Shown here piece by piece: positions 56,173 through 64,000 of a stretch of DNA of 64,000 bases. Both the position numbers and the translations under genes were made by a program. Within the stretch, counting starts at the first letter, position 1. The number at the start of each line of letters is the position of its first letter. The stretch lies in contig NZ_CP018744.1 of assembly GCF_001922545.1 (NCBI RefSeq), forward strand, positions 744,001-808,000, in the 5' to 3' direction. The notes under the pieces are model-generated. The model was not told where the DNA came from, did no database searches, and saw only the letters and a list, made by a program, of their open reading frames with translations. The stretch comes from Borreliella garinii. Its GTDB lineage: Bacteria; Spirochaetota; Spirochaetia; Borreliales; Borreliaceae.

Positions 56173-57826
56173 AACTTTAGTGTTCATTTTATTATTTTTA
56201 TTATCGGTTTTTTTAGGTGGTTTTTATTTCTATTTCAATCCCAATATTTTATATTTTTTGAGAGGCGAGAAAGATTTTAGCAAACTTATTATAGAAATTG
56301 ATTTTTATATCGATAAAAAAAAATTTGATGATGCTAAAAAAGCAATACGATTTTCATCATATTATGCTAATACTGAATTTAAATGGCTATCTCTTATTAA
56401 AAGAGCCAAGGTTTGGGCTTTAAATACGGGTGACTATCATCTGATGGGGGATTTAGTAAATCTTAGCGTTAAAGTTTTGCCGGGTAATTTAAAACTAAGA
56501 GCTTTAGAAGTTTATTCTAAGCTTAAAATTGGGCTTTTAAAAGACGCTTATAGGATTGCAAATCAATATCTTTTAAATAGTGAAGAGTATCGAGGTCTTT
56601 ATGATGAAGTTTTTATTAAAAATTTAAGTGCGGATAATAAGGTTTTAGATTTTAACAAATTTATTGATAAAATATATAGGGAAAAGGATGCCCGTGTTTT
56701 TGAAGAGATAGGTTTAAATCTTAAAAATAATGCATTTTTAGTAAATGCAATGCTTTTATATATAGAGAAAAAAAACATGGATGCTGCTAAGCGTATACTT
56801 TTTAAAATTAAAGAAGACAAAAACTTTTTCAAAGAGCTTGCATATATTTCATACAATCTTAATGATTTAGATTTTACAATTTCCAATCTTAAGTTCTTTA
56901 AAAATGAAGATGATCCCACTTTGCTTTTTTTGCTTGCTGATGCTTATTTTAAAAAAGGAGATATTAATAATGCTAAGAATGAATATTTAAAGCTTTATAC
57001 AAAATTTCCTGATTATAATGTTCTTGTTTATTTAAATCTTGCACTTATAGCTAATAATGAGAATGATTTTAAAAAAGCAATTTCTTATTTAAATAAGGCT
57101 AATGAGCTGTTTAAAGATAATAAGATAATAAATTATTATTTAGCAAACATATACTTTAGAACTAAAAATTATCTTAAAGTTAATGCAATTGTAGAGAATT
57201 ACAAGGAAGATCCTTTATTTTTTAAAATTTATTTTGCGTTAAATTATGCAAATTCTGAGTATGAGGCAAAAAAATCTTATTTGTGGCGACTATTTTACAA
57301 AACAGAGTACAATTCTGGGATTGCTCAATTTTTGGCTTGGAATTTGTTGCTTTATTCGGATTTAAAGGATTTGGATTTATTTTTTAAAATTTATAATTTT
57401 TCTGAAAATAAACAAGATTGGTATGATTTTTATAAATTTTATTATTATTTTCTTAAAAGAAATTTTACTAGTTCAAAAAGGGTAATTTTTGACAATAAAT
57501 CCCCAAAATATATGTTTGGAGTTTATTATAATCTTGGAGTTTTGAGCTTTTCTGAGAAAGATTATAAAGAAGCAGAAAGATATTTTAATGAAGGAGTATC
57601 TTTATTGCCTAGTAGTTTTTATGATAAAGATGCTAGCACCCATTATGAGCGTGAGCTTATATCAAAAATCTACTTAAAACAAGGAATTAATTATCTTTAT
57701 TTGGGGAAAATGGAAAAAGGCAAAGAGTCTATTTTAACTTCTTATTCTTTCTGCAAAACTGATCAAGCAAGGCTTTATAAAAATATGATAGATACACTTA
57801 GAGAAAGGAAGTTGAATTTTGACTAG
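56159..57826 (+). CDS. Large membrane-anchored TPR protein, unknown
   Basis: 555 residues. A short basic N-terminus, one TM helix (about 6-27), then about 500 residues of TPR-like helix pairs; clear repeats include LLFLLADAYFKKGDINNAKNEYLKLY, VLVYLNLALIANNENDFKKAISYLNKA and YNLGVLSFSEKDYKEAERYFNEGV. Start is TTG 56159 with GGAG seven bases upstream, inside the end of nusB. It overlaps map by 8 bases. Probably a periplasmic scaffold; no specific partner can be named. Corresponds to B31 BB0106. Confidence 0.78.
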   Translation: MKKNKTLVFILLFLLSVFLGGFYFYFNPNILYFLRGEKDFSKLIIEIDFYIDKKKFDDAKKAIRFSSYYANTEFKWLSLIKRAKVWALNTGDYHLMGDLVNLSVKVLPGNLKLRALEVYSKLKIGLLKDAYRIANQYLLNSEEYRGLYDEVFIKNLSADNKVLDFNKFIDKIYREKDARVFEEIGLNLKNNAFLVNAMLLYIEKKNMDAAKRILFKIKEDKNFFKELAYISYNLNDLDFTISNLKFFKNEDDPTLLFLLADAYFKKGDINNAKNEYLKLYTKFPDYNVLVYLNLALIANNENDFKKAISYLNKANELFKDNKIINYYLANIYFRTKNYLKVNAIVENYKEDPLFFKIYFALNYANSEYEAKKSYLWRLFYKTEYNSGIAQFLAWNLLLYSDLKDLDLFFKIYNFSENKQDWYDFYKFYYYFLKRNFTSSKRVIFDNKSPKYMFGVYYNLGVLSFSEKDYKEAERYFNEGVSLLPSSFYDKDASTHYERELISKIYLKQGINYLYLGKMEKGKESILTSYSFCKTDQARLYKNMIDTLRERKLNFD

Positions 57827-58574
57827 ATTAAGATTGAAATCTAAAGAAGAGATTAAAAAAATAAAAGCTTCAGCACGCTTGTTGGCGCTTACTTTGTTAG
57901 AAGTCGAAAGAAATATTGTTCCTGGTATTAGCACTAAGGAACTTGATTTGATAGCCTATGATTTTATTATTAAAAATAGAGCTAAGCCAGCTTTTAAAGG
58001 ATATCATGGGTTTAAGGGCACTATTTGTGCATCTGTTAATGAAGAGGTTATTCACGGTATTCCTGGGAAAAGAAAACTAGCCTCTGGGGATATTGTTAGC
58101 ATTGATTGTGGGGTCATTCTTGATGGGTTTTATAGCGATATGGCAAAAACTTTTAAAGTGGGAAGTGTGGACCCTAGTATTGATAAACTTTTAGAAGTTA
58201 CAAATGCTTCTCTTTACAAAGGTATTGCTGAGATGAAGGTGGGAAATAGAATTTTAAATATATCAAAAGCAATAGAAGAGTATATAAAACCATTTGGTTT
58301 TGGAATAGTTAGAGAATATACGGGTCATGGTGTTGGATTTCAACTTCACGAAGAACCAAGTGTTCCAAATTATTATGCTCCTTTTTTTAAAAATATTAGA
58401 ATTCAGGAAGGTATGGTTTTGGCTATTGAGCCTATGGTAAACTTAAAGGGGCATAAGGTTTCAATAAAAAGTGATGGCTGGACTGTTTTTGCATCTGATC
58501 TTAGTTATTCTGCGCATTTTGAACACACTGTTGCTGTTGTTGATGGATTGCCTTTAATTTTAAGTGAAGTTTAA
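57819..58574 (+). CDS. map: Methionine aminopeptidase, type I
   Basis: 251 residues. Removes the initiator methionine. All five metal ligands are present: D96, D107, H170, E204 and E235, with H79 in the substrate pocket (VNEEVIHGIPG). Starts at TTG 57819, inside the end of the TPR gene, with AAGGA nine bases upstream. htrA follows after 65 bases. Confidence 0.96.
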   Translation: MTRLRLKSKEEIKKIKASARLLALTLLEVERNIVPGISTKELDLIAYDFIIKNRAKPAFKGYHGFKGTICASVNEEVIHGIPGKRKLASGDIVSIDCGVILDGFYSDMAKTFKVGSVDPSIDKLLEVTNASLYKGIAEMKVGNRILNISKAIEEYIKPFGFGIVREYTGHGVGFQLHEEPSVPNYYAPFFKNIRIQEGMVLAIEPMVNLKGHKVSIKSDGWTVFASDLSYSAHFEHTVAVVDGLPLILSEV

Positions 58575-58639
58575 ATTTTAAATTAATCAAATATTAAAAT
58601 ATTATTTATAAATTAAGTAATTATGTGGAGGTTATAAAA

Positions 58640-60064
58640 GTGGAAAAAAAGTTTTTTTCTGGATTCATTCTCAGTTTTTTGGCTTTAGGTATTGGTTTTT
58701 TTATTGGAATGCATTACTTAGATTCTAATAGAAGTAATATTGTTTTTGCAGAAGAAAAAGACAATACAGTACAAGCTTTACAAGATTCTTTTAGGGAAGT
58801 TTCCAAGAAAATTTTACCATCGTCCGTAGAAGTTCATGCAACTGGAGTAATTAAACAGAGTTTTCCTATTCCATTTTTCTTTTTTGATATGCCAGAATTT
58901 GATTCTGAGAGAAAAAGCAATTGGGCAGGGTCTGGAGTAATAATTGGTAGAGATTCTCAAAAAAAATCATTATTTTATGTGGTTACAAATAGTCATGTAG
59001 TAGACAAGGCAACTGAACTTGAAGTTGTCTCTTATGATAAAAAAAAGCACAAGGCTAAGTTAATTGGTAAGGATGAAAAAAAAGATATTGCTCTTATTAG
59101 CTTTGAAAGTGATGATGCAACTATTAAAGTAGCTGATCTTGGAGATAGTGATAAGCTTGAAATAGGTGATTGGGTTATGGCAGTAGGTAGTCCTTTTCAA
59201 TTTAGTTTTACAGTTACAGCAGGTATTGTAAGTGGATTGCAACGCTCTGCAAATCCTAATTTGCAATCAAGGAATTTATTTATTCAAACTGATGCTGCAA
59301 TCAACAGAGGTAATTCAGGTGGTCCTCTTGTAAATATAAAGGGTGAAGTTATTGGGATTAATGCTTGGATAGCTTCAAATTCTGGTGGAAATATTGGGTT
59401 AGGTTTTGCAATTCCTGTTAATAATATTAAAAGTACTGTAGATTTTTTTCTTAAAGGTAAAAAAATTGAATCAGCATGGCTTGGAATTTCTTTTTATCCT
59501 TTAAAGACAAGAGATTCTGAAGTACTAAAAAGCTTAGGGGTTGAAGGTAAGGATGTTTCAGCTGCAATTATTGCCTCTCTTTATCCAGGTTCACCTGCCG
59601 TTAAGTCAGGGCTTAGAGCAGGTGACATTATTGTGAAGGTTAATGGGGTTTCTATGAGTGTTTTTCAAGATGTTACATCATATATTAGCGATTTTTATGC
59701 TGGTGAGAAAGTAAATGTAGAAATTTTAAGAGGTAATGTCAAAAAAAATATTGAGATTATTCTTGCTGTTAGACCTAAGGATAAAGAACTTTCTTCTTCC
59801 AAAATGCTTCCAGGTTTTATTGTGTATCCATTAGTTGAGGATATTAAAGCTCAGCTTAATTTAAGGAATTGGATTAAAGGCGTTGTTGTTGATTATATTG
59901 ATAAAAATTTAGCATCAAGTATTAAGATGAAATCAGGAGATGTGATTCTTTCTGTAAATTCACAAAGTGTTTCTAATTTAAGAGAATTTTATGATGCTCT
60001 TAAGATTGGAAAAAATACTTATAAAATTTTAAGAGGAAACGATTCTTTTAAAATTTCGTTTTAG
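58640..60064 (+). CDS. htrA: Periplasmic serine protease HtrA (DegP family)
   Basis: 474 residues. An N-terminal hydrophobic export/anchor segment (about 6-24), the trypsin-like domain with H119 (TNSHVVDKA), D149 (DIALISFE) and S226 (GNSGGPL), and two PDZ domains (about 265-355 and 375-474). With the start at GTG 58640 the serine is residue 226, matching the published active-site number of B. burgdorferi HtrA; the SD GGAGG at 58627-58631 lies between this codon and the upstream in-frame GTG 58625. The LA-loop has an aromatic run ([13 protein letters not shown]). It degrades misfolded envelope proteins. A terminator follows. Confidence 0.97.
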   Translation: MEKKFFSGFILSFLALGIGFFIGMHYLDSNRSNIVFAEEKDNTVQALQDSFREVSKKILPSSVEVHATGVIKQSFPIPFFFFDMPEFDSERKSNWAGSGVIIGRDSQKKSLFYVVTNSHVVDKATELEVVSYDKKKHKAKLIGKDEKKDIALISFESDDATIKVADLGDSDKLEIGDWVMAVGSPFQFSFTVTAGIVSGLQRSANPNLQSRNLFIQTDAAINRGNSGGPLVNIKGEVIGINAWIASNSGGNIGLGFAIPVNNIKSTVDFFLKGKKIESAWLGISFYPLKTRDSEVLKSLGVEGKDVSAAIIASLYPGSPAVKSGLRAGDIIVKVNGVSMSVFQDVTSYISDFYAGEKVNVEILRGNVKKNIEIILAVRPKDKELSSSKMLPGFIVYPLVEDIKAQLNLRNWIKGVVVDYIDKNLASSIKMKSGDVILSVNSQSVSNLREFYDALKIGKNTYKILRGNDSFKISF

Positions 60065-60078
60065 TAAATTTTAGTTTT

Positions 60079-60109
60079 GGGTTAAGAGTTAGTCTTAGCC
60101 CTTTTTTTT
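60079..60109 (+). terminator. Rho-independent terminator of the nusB-htrA region
   Basis: 8-bp stem GGGTTAAG (60079-60086) / CTTAGCCC (60094-60101) with one G-U pair, 7-base loop, then eight T residues. It lies 15 bases after the htrA stop. Confidence 0.88.
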
Positions 60110-60248
60110 GTTTTATGTATAATTTGTTAAGCTTTGTTTTAGGTTGTATTTTTTTATTTTGTGTAAAAATTTATGTGTTAATTTACAACTAAAATATTTT
60201 GATTGAATATAATTTATTATTATTATTGGGAAGGAATAAGTTTAAATT

Positions 60249-60845
60249 ATGAAAAAATACATTTCTTATGAAGAGATAAGAATTAATGGGTTTAAGCTCG
60301 CTTATAAAATTTATAAAGATGGATTTATTCCAGACATTATGTATGTTTCTTTGAGAGGGGGGGCTTATCTTGGAAATATTATTAGCGAATTTTTTAAATT
60401 TGTAAAAGCAGATAAACCCCTTTTATATGCAGCTGTTGTTGCCAGATCTTATGATATTTTTAATGAGCAGCAAAAAAAGATAATGATAGATGGTTGGACC
60501 TATGATCCAAAATATTTAAGGGCAGGCGATAAAGTTTTGTTTGTTGATGATATTTTTGATACGGGTCGTACTATTGTTTATTTGAGAGGTGAGGTTTTAA
60601 AAAAGGGTATAGAAAATAAAAATGTTAAAATAGCAGTTTACGATTATAAGGATCATGGATTTGTAGATTATATTCCTGATTATTATGTTAATAAGTATAC
60701 TAACCAAGAAGAATTAAATACTTGGATTCATTATGGAAATCATGAGCTTACAGGATTAAATGAAAGTGAATATAAGAATAGTTTTGGATATATAGATGAC
60801 GAACTTAATGAGGTTTTAAAATTTTTGGCAAAAAACAAATCTTAA
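60249..60845 (+). CDS. Phosphoribosyltransferase-family protein
   Basis: 198 residues. Type I PRTase PRPP-binding motif VLFVDDIFDTGRTI at about 97-110, preceded by the MYVSLRGGAYLGNIISEFF loop (family '..i.RGG...A..ls..l') and followed by the KDHGFVDYIPDYYV base-pocket region. Such proteins salvage purine or xanthine-like bases with PRPP. Borrelia has no de novo purine synthesis, so a salvage role is plausible, but the base cannot be assigned. A GGAAGG lies before ATG 60249. It ends 4 bases into the opposing SPOR-like gene. Confidence 0.82.
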   Translation: MKKYISYEEIRINGFKLAYKIYKDGFIPDIMYVSLRGGAYLGNIISEFFKFVKADKPLLYAAVVARSYDIFNEQQKKIMIDGWTYDPKYLRAGDKVLFVDDIFDTGRTIVYLRGEVLKKGIENKNVKIAVYDYKDHGFVDYIPDYYVNKYTNQEELNTWIHYGNHELTGLNESEYKNSFGYIDDELNEVLKFLAKNKS

Positions 60846-61363
60846 TTATTGTCTTCTATATGTTCTATTAAAGTGTATCCCTTTGTTTTTAGCATTTTAA
60901 TTATTATTCCTAGATTATCTTTTAATATTGGGCCGATTAGTAGATGAGTTTTTTCGGTTTTAACTGGATACTTAGTAGTATTTTTAATTGCTTCAAAGTT
61001 ATCATTTTTATAGCTAGGATAAACTTTAACATAATGATTTGTTTTAAAATTTCTATTATTTACGGTTTTTTGATTTATGTTATTGCTTGAATTCCTATCA
61101 GGATAATTAATTTTTTTTGATCTTTGTATGTATATATTAGAATTTATGTTTTTTGCATCGTTTGTATCTTTTTTTAAAACCGATTTTTTTCTGGCCTTTT
61201 TGAAGCTTGGGTTTAAATCGTAAGTTTTAGATTTTTTTTTGATTTTTATTTCTACGTTTGAAAATAATTCTAATTTATTGTTTGATTTTTCATCTTTTAC
61301 TGGAAATGATCTTGTTAAAAAAAGAAAGAGTAACATTAATCTGTAGAGTTTTATTAATTTCAT
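60842..61363 (-). CDS. Secreted, basic, SPOR-like protein
   Basis: 173 residues. Short N-terminal hydrophobic segment (about 6-18), a long Lys/Asn/Ser-rich disordered stretch (about 25-125), and a C-terminal 35-residue part (THLLIGPILKDNLGIIIKML then KGYTLIEHI) that matches the second half of a SPOR domain ('v.vGPf.s..eA......L...G....i'). SPOR domains bind denuded septal glycan, so a septum or cell-wall role is possible; the domain is short and the call is tentative. It lies 22 bases downstream of asnS. Confidence 0.55.
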   Translation of the reverse strand: MKLIKLYRLMLLFLFLTRSFPVKDEKSNNKLELFSNVEIKIKKKSKTYDLNPSFKKARKKSVLKKDTNDAKNINSNIYIQRSKKINYPDRNSSNNINQKTVNNRNFKTNHYVKVYPSYKNDNFEAIKNTTKYPVKTEKTHLLIGPILKDNLGIIIKMLKTKGYTLIEHIEDNN

Positions 61364-61385
61364 TTTCTTGTTGCCTTTTATTTTA

Positions 61386-62774
61386 TTAAAAATAAAGATT
61401 TTTAGGAGTTCTTGGGAATGGTATTGAATCTCTTATATTGGATATTCCTGTTGTGTATTGCACCAATCTTTCAAGTCCAAGTCCAAAACCAGAATGGGGA
61501 GTAGAACCAAATCTTCTTAGATCAAGATACCAGTTTAGATGCTCAATGTTTAGATTTAATTCTTTTATTCTATTTTCTAATTTTTGCAAGTCATCTTCTC
61601 TTTCGCTTCCCCCTATAATCTCTCCAATTCTTGGAACAAGTATGTCCATTCCTTTTACGGTTTTATTGTCTTTGTTTATTTTCATGTAAAATGCTTTGAA
61701 ATTTTTTGGATAATCAATGACCACTATTGGTTTTTTAAAAATTTCCTCTGTTAAGTATCTTTCGTGATCTGTTTGCAAATCTATTCCCCAGCAAGGTTTT
61801 GTGTCAAAATTTTTTTTTGAGTTTTCAAGAATTGCAATTGCTTTAGTATAGGTAATAACTTCAAAATTTGAATTTATTACGTTTTCTAGTTTTTTAATTA
61901 AACCTTTTTCAATGTAATTTTCTAAAAAATCCATATCTTGTGAGCATTCATTTAAAATTGAACTTAAAAGGTATTTTAAGAGATCTTCTGCTAGACTAAT
62001 ATTGTCGTTAAGCTTGCAAAAAGCCATTTCCGGTTCTATCATCCAAAATTCTGAAGCGTGGCGCGTGGTGTTAGAATTTTCTGCTCGAAATGTTGGTCCG
62101 AATGTATATATTTTAGATAAAGCCATTGCATACGCTTCTCCGTGCAATTGACCGGTGACAGAGAGAAAAGCTTCTTTTCCAAAAAAATCGTCTTTGAAAT
62201 CAATATTGCTAAGCGAATTGTTTGGCTTATTAAATTTTAGTGTGGAAACTCTAAACATTTCCCCAGCACCTTCCCCATCATTTGATGTAATTATTGGTGT
62301 ATTAATATAAAAAAAACCATTTTTTTGGAAATATTCATGAATCTTGTATGAAATTTTATTTCTTACCCTAGCAATGGCTCCAAATGTATTGGTTCTTATT
62401 CTTAAATGAGGTATTTCTCTTAAGAATTCAAAAGTATGTCTCTTTTTTTGCAATGGGTAAGTTTGTGAATCTGTTTCTCCGATTATGTTAAAACTATATG
62501 TTTTTATTTCATAATTTTGTCCTTTTGCAGGACTTTCCACTAATAGGCCCGTTAACGATATACTTGCCCCTGTTGTTAGTTTTTTCAGATCTTTTTCAGT
62601 AAATTGATTTTCTTCTTCGTTTATTACAGCTTGAATTCCTTTAAGCGTTGAGCCATCATTAATTTCTATAAATCCAATCTTACCATTACTTCTCTTAGTT
62701 CTAATCCAGCCGTTTATTGTAACATTGCTGTTTAAAATTGGATTTTCTAAAATATCTTTAATGCTTGAAAACAT
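61386..62774 (-). CDS. asnS: Asparaginyl-tRNA synthetase
   Basis: 462 residues; class IIb synthetase. N-terminal OB anticodon-binding domain (about 15-110, VTINGWIRTKRSNGKIGFIEINDGS), motif 2 (FRAENSNTTRHASEFWMIEPEMAF) and motif 3 (GFGLGLERLVQ). An in-frame GTG at 62786 lies inside the SD (AAGGTG); ATG 62774 is nine bases beyond it and is the start. Direct charging of tRNA-Asn by this enzyme means Asn-tRNA need not come from transamidation. Confidence 0.96.
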   Translation of the reverse strand: MFSSIKDILENPILNSNVTINGWIRTKRSNGKIGFIEINDGSTLKGIQAVINEEENQFTEKDLKKLTTGASISLTGLLVESPAKGQNYEIKTYSFNIIGETDSQTYPLQKKRHTFEFLREIPHLRIRTNTFGAIARVRNKISYKIHEYFQKNGFFYINTPIITSNDGEGAGEMFRVSTLKFNKPNNSLSNIDFKDDFFGKEAFLSVTGQLHGEAYAMALSKIYTFGPTFRAENSNTTRHASEFWMIEPEMAFCKLNDNISLAEDLLKYLLSSILNECSQDMDFLENYIEKGLIKKLENVINSNFEVITYTKAIAILENSKKNFDTKPCWGIDLQTDHERYLTEEIFKKPIVVIDYPKNFKAFYMKINKDNKTVKGMDILVPRIGEIIGGSEREDDLQKLENRIKELNLNIEHLNWYLDLRRFGSTPHSGFGLGLERLVQYTTGISNIRDSIPFPRTPKNLYF

Positions 62775-62936
62775 TTTATTTATCACCTTAAATACTTATT
62801 AATATTGCTAAATCAATTTTATTATAGCTTAAAACCTTTTTTTAAAAAACATTCAACAATTTTTATTATTTTAATTCTTGATATTAACTTTGTTAATATT
62901 TATACTTTACTTTTTAGGGGTGATTATTATTTTGTA

Positions 62937-63719
62937 ATGAAAAATTTCAAAGAAGTAATAATTGTTTTTGATTCAGGAATAGGGGGACTTTCTTATTTTA
63001 AATATATTAAAAATAAAATAGACGGATACCAATATGTTTATGTTGCCGACAATAAAAATTTTCCTTATGGAGAGAAGAGTTCAGAATATCTTTTAGAAGC
63101 AATTTTGTATTTAATTGAGAAACTTAACAAAATTTATAATATTAGTGCATTAATTTTGGCTTGCAATACAATTTCTGTTAGTGTATACAATAAATTAAAT
63201 TTTGTTTTTCCAGTAGTCTATACTTTGCCAGAGGTAAGTTTAATTTCAGATCTTGCTTTAAAAAGAGTTCTTTTGATTGCAACAAATACTACCCTTGAAA
63301 GCAAATTTGTTAAAGATCAAGTGAATATGCATAATGATTTAATTGTAAAGGCTGCTGGAGAGCTTGTTAATTTTGTTGAATATGGGGAAAAATATAGAAA
63401 AGATGCTCTTAGATGTTTGGAAGCTTTGAAATTTGAAGTTGTAAACACCGATAGAGAAATTGTTTTTCTTGGATGCACTCATTATTTGCATCTTAAGTCA
63501 ATGATAGAAGATTTCTTAAAAATTCCTGTTTATGAGAATCGTGAATTAGTGGTACAAAGTCTTATTAGATCAATTAATTTTCCTCAATGTAAAGACAGCT
63601 ATTATAAAAATGATGTTGACCTTGTAGATGAGTTTTATTTGACTAAAAATGAAAATTTGACTTTTTATCAAAATTTTTGCAAGAAATATAATCTCTACTT
63701 TAAAGGAACGATAGTTTGA
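62937..63719 (+). CDS. murI: Glutamate racemase
   Basis: 260 residues. Cofactor-independent racemase supplying D-glutamate for peptidoglycan. The two catalytic cysteines are C76 (ILACNTIS) and C180 (FLGCTHY, with H182 next to it), and the [11 protein letters not shown] start with D12 is standard. The frame is open from 62805, but that extension has no SD and no family match; AGGGGTG lies 14 bases before ATG 62937. The rsgA TTG overlaps its stop by four bases. Confidence 0.95.
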   Translation: MKNFKEVIIVFDSGIGGLSYFKYIKNKIDGYQYVYVADNKNFPYGEKSSEYLLEAILYLIEKLNKIYNISALILACNTISVSVYNKLNFVFPVVYTLPEVSLISDLALKRVLLIATNTTLESKFVKDQVNMHNDLIVKAAGELVNFVEYGEKYRKDALRCLEALKFEVVNTDREIVFLGCTHYLHLKSMIEDFLKIPVYENRELVVQSLIRSINFPQCKDSYYKNDVDLVDEFYLTKNENLTFYQNFCKKYNLYFKGTIV

Positions 63720-64000
63720 ATTATCTTGAATTTGAGGTTATTTGGGGAGTTAATAATATATATTCTATTTTAGAACTTAAGAGTAAATTAATTTATGAAG
63801 GAATTTTTAAGGGCAAGGTATTAGAAACAGGCTGTAAGGAGTATAGTCCTTTAGTGCCAGGAGATATAGTTTTGGGGTATGTTTATGGTTCTCGTAAAGT
63901 ATATATTGATAAGCGAGTAAGTAGGAAAAATATTCTTTGGCGTTATAATAGAAAAGTAGATCTTAGGCAAACAATTGTTTCTAATGTTGATAATGTTTTG
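63716..64000 (+). CDS. rsgA: Ribosome small-subunit GTPase RsgA, N-terminal part only
   Basis: 95 codons before the window ends. TTG 63716 overlaps the murI stop (TTTGA) and has AAAGGA eight bases upstream. The visible part is the OB domain of RsgA/Yje[28 protein letters not shown] is the strand pattern and [15 protein letters not shown] is the entry to the circularly permuted GTPase domain (family 'qtIaANvDqvl'). RsgA aids late 30S maturation. The GTPase motifs lie outside. Confidence 0.85.
   Translation, partial: MNYLEFEVIWGVNNIYSILELKSKLIYEGIFKGKVLETGCKEYSPLVPGDIVLGYVYGSRKVYIDKRVSRKNILWRYNRKVDLRQTIVSNVDNVL

Noticed and set aside
62805-62936. Extended N-terminus of murI
   Set aside because: It would add 44 hydrophobic residues before the standard FDSGIGG start; no SD is present and the family has no such extension.
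1-64000. tRNA, rRNA, CRISPR, insertion sequence or prophage
   Set aside because: Intergenic regions were read for cloverleaf arms, regular spaced repeats and transposase-like frames; none was seen. A tRNAscan/Infernal run would settle this.

Overview
The window is about 64 kb of a very AT-rich bacterial chromosome from a Lyme-group spirochete (Borreliella / Borrelia burgdorferi sensu lato). The diagnosis rests on a full-length periplasmic flagellin gene flaB (13243-14253) with the family's Ala/Gln/Pro-rich central linker, the besCAB efflux operon, a 900-residue GreA, an HtrA whose catalytic serine falls at residue 226 as in the described Borrelia enzyme, and a gene order that I recall as that of strain B31 read in reverse (roughly BB0161 down to BB0099). 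The FlaB linker differs at several residues from my memory of the B31 protein, so this is probably another Lyme-group species or strain; I cannot name it from sequence alone. No plasmid-type genes, prophage, insertion sequences, CRISPR arrays, rRNA or tRNA genes were found. The content is core chromosome.

Layout. 1-5453: a repeat-containing protein cut by the left edge, then a leftward block with alanine racemase, two paralogous S2-type envelope proteins and three uncharacterised membrane/lipoprotein genes. 5519-10950: secA-sodA, and leftward nagA-nagB (amino-sugar salvage). 11119-14316: fliD and flaB with a strong terminator. 14405-17328: proVWX-type glycine betaine/proline transporter, with yidD on the other strand. 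17712-23477: besC-besA-besB efflux pump plus a small PII-like protein. 23819-29104: acyl-CoA ligase, a PASTA-type class B PBP (leftward) and hisS. 29153-40773: TPR proteins, giant greA, recA, an scpA-like gene, rluB-like, cmk, rpsA and a three-gene envelope module. 40994-46077: rpsB-tsf-frr-uppS-cdsA-rseP. 46074-48672: hemolysin III-like and malX-type PTS EIICB. 48811-51905: rpsF-ssb-rpsR-rplI-dnaB. 51916-60064: an LpxR-like barrel (leftward), thiolase, SurA-like foldase, nusB, TPR protein, map and htrA. 60249-64000: a phosphoribosyltransferase, a SPOR-like protein and asnS (both leftward), murI and the start of rsgA.

How the genes fit together. Envelope building and quality control dominate: SecA exports precursors, YidD assists membrane insertion, SurA-like and HtrA handle periplasmic folding, RseP cleaves within the membrane, and Alr, MurI, UppS and the PBP feed and build peptidoglycan. 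NagA/NagB recycle amino sugars. The thiolase at 53423 can supply acetoacetyl-CoA to a mevalonate pathway, which fits the absence of dxr between cdsA and rseP. Transport (ProVWX, MalX) and acyl-CoA ligase suit a parasite that imports most building blocks.

Most unusual points: besC and a downstream lipoprotein gene (39720) have no ATG/GTG/TTG that could give their export signal and appear to start at AUU; a PII-like protein closes the efflux operon; an LpxR-like outer-membrane barrel occurs in a lineage known to lack LPS; GreA carries about 745 extra residues with a tudor-like segment; and two genes (nusB and the LpxR-like gene) have a -10 box placed so that the mRNA would be leaderless. All functional assignments come from motif reading by eye; no database search was run.
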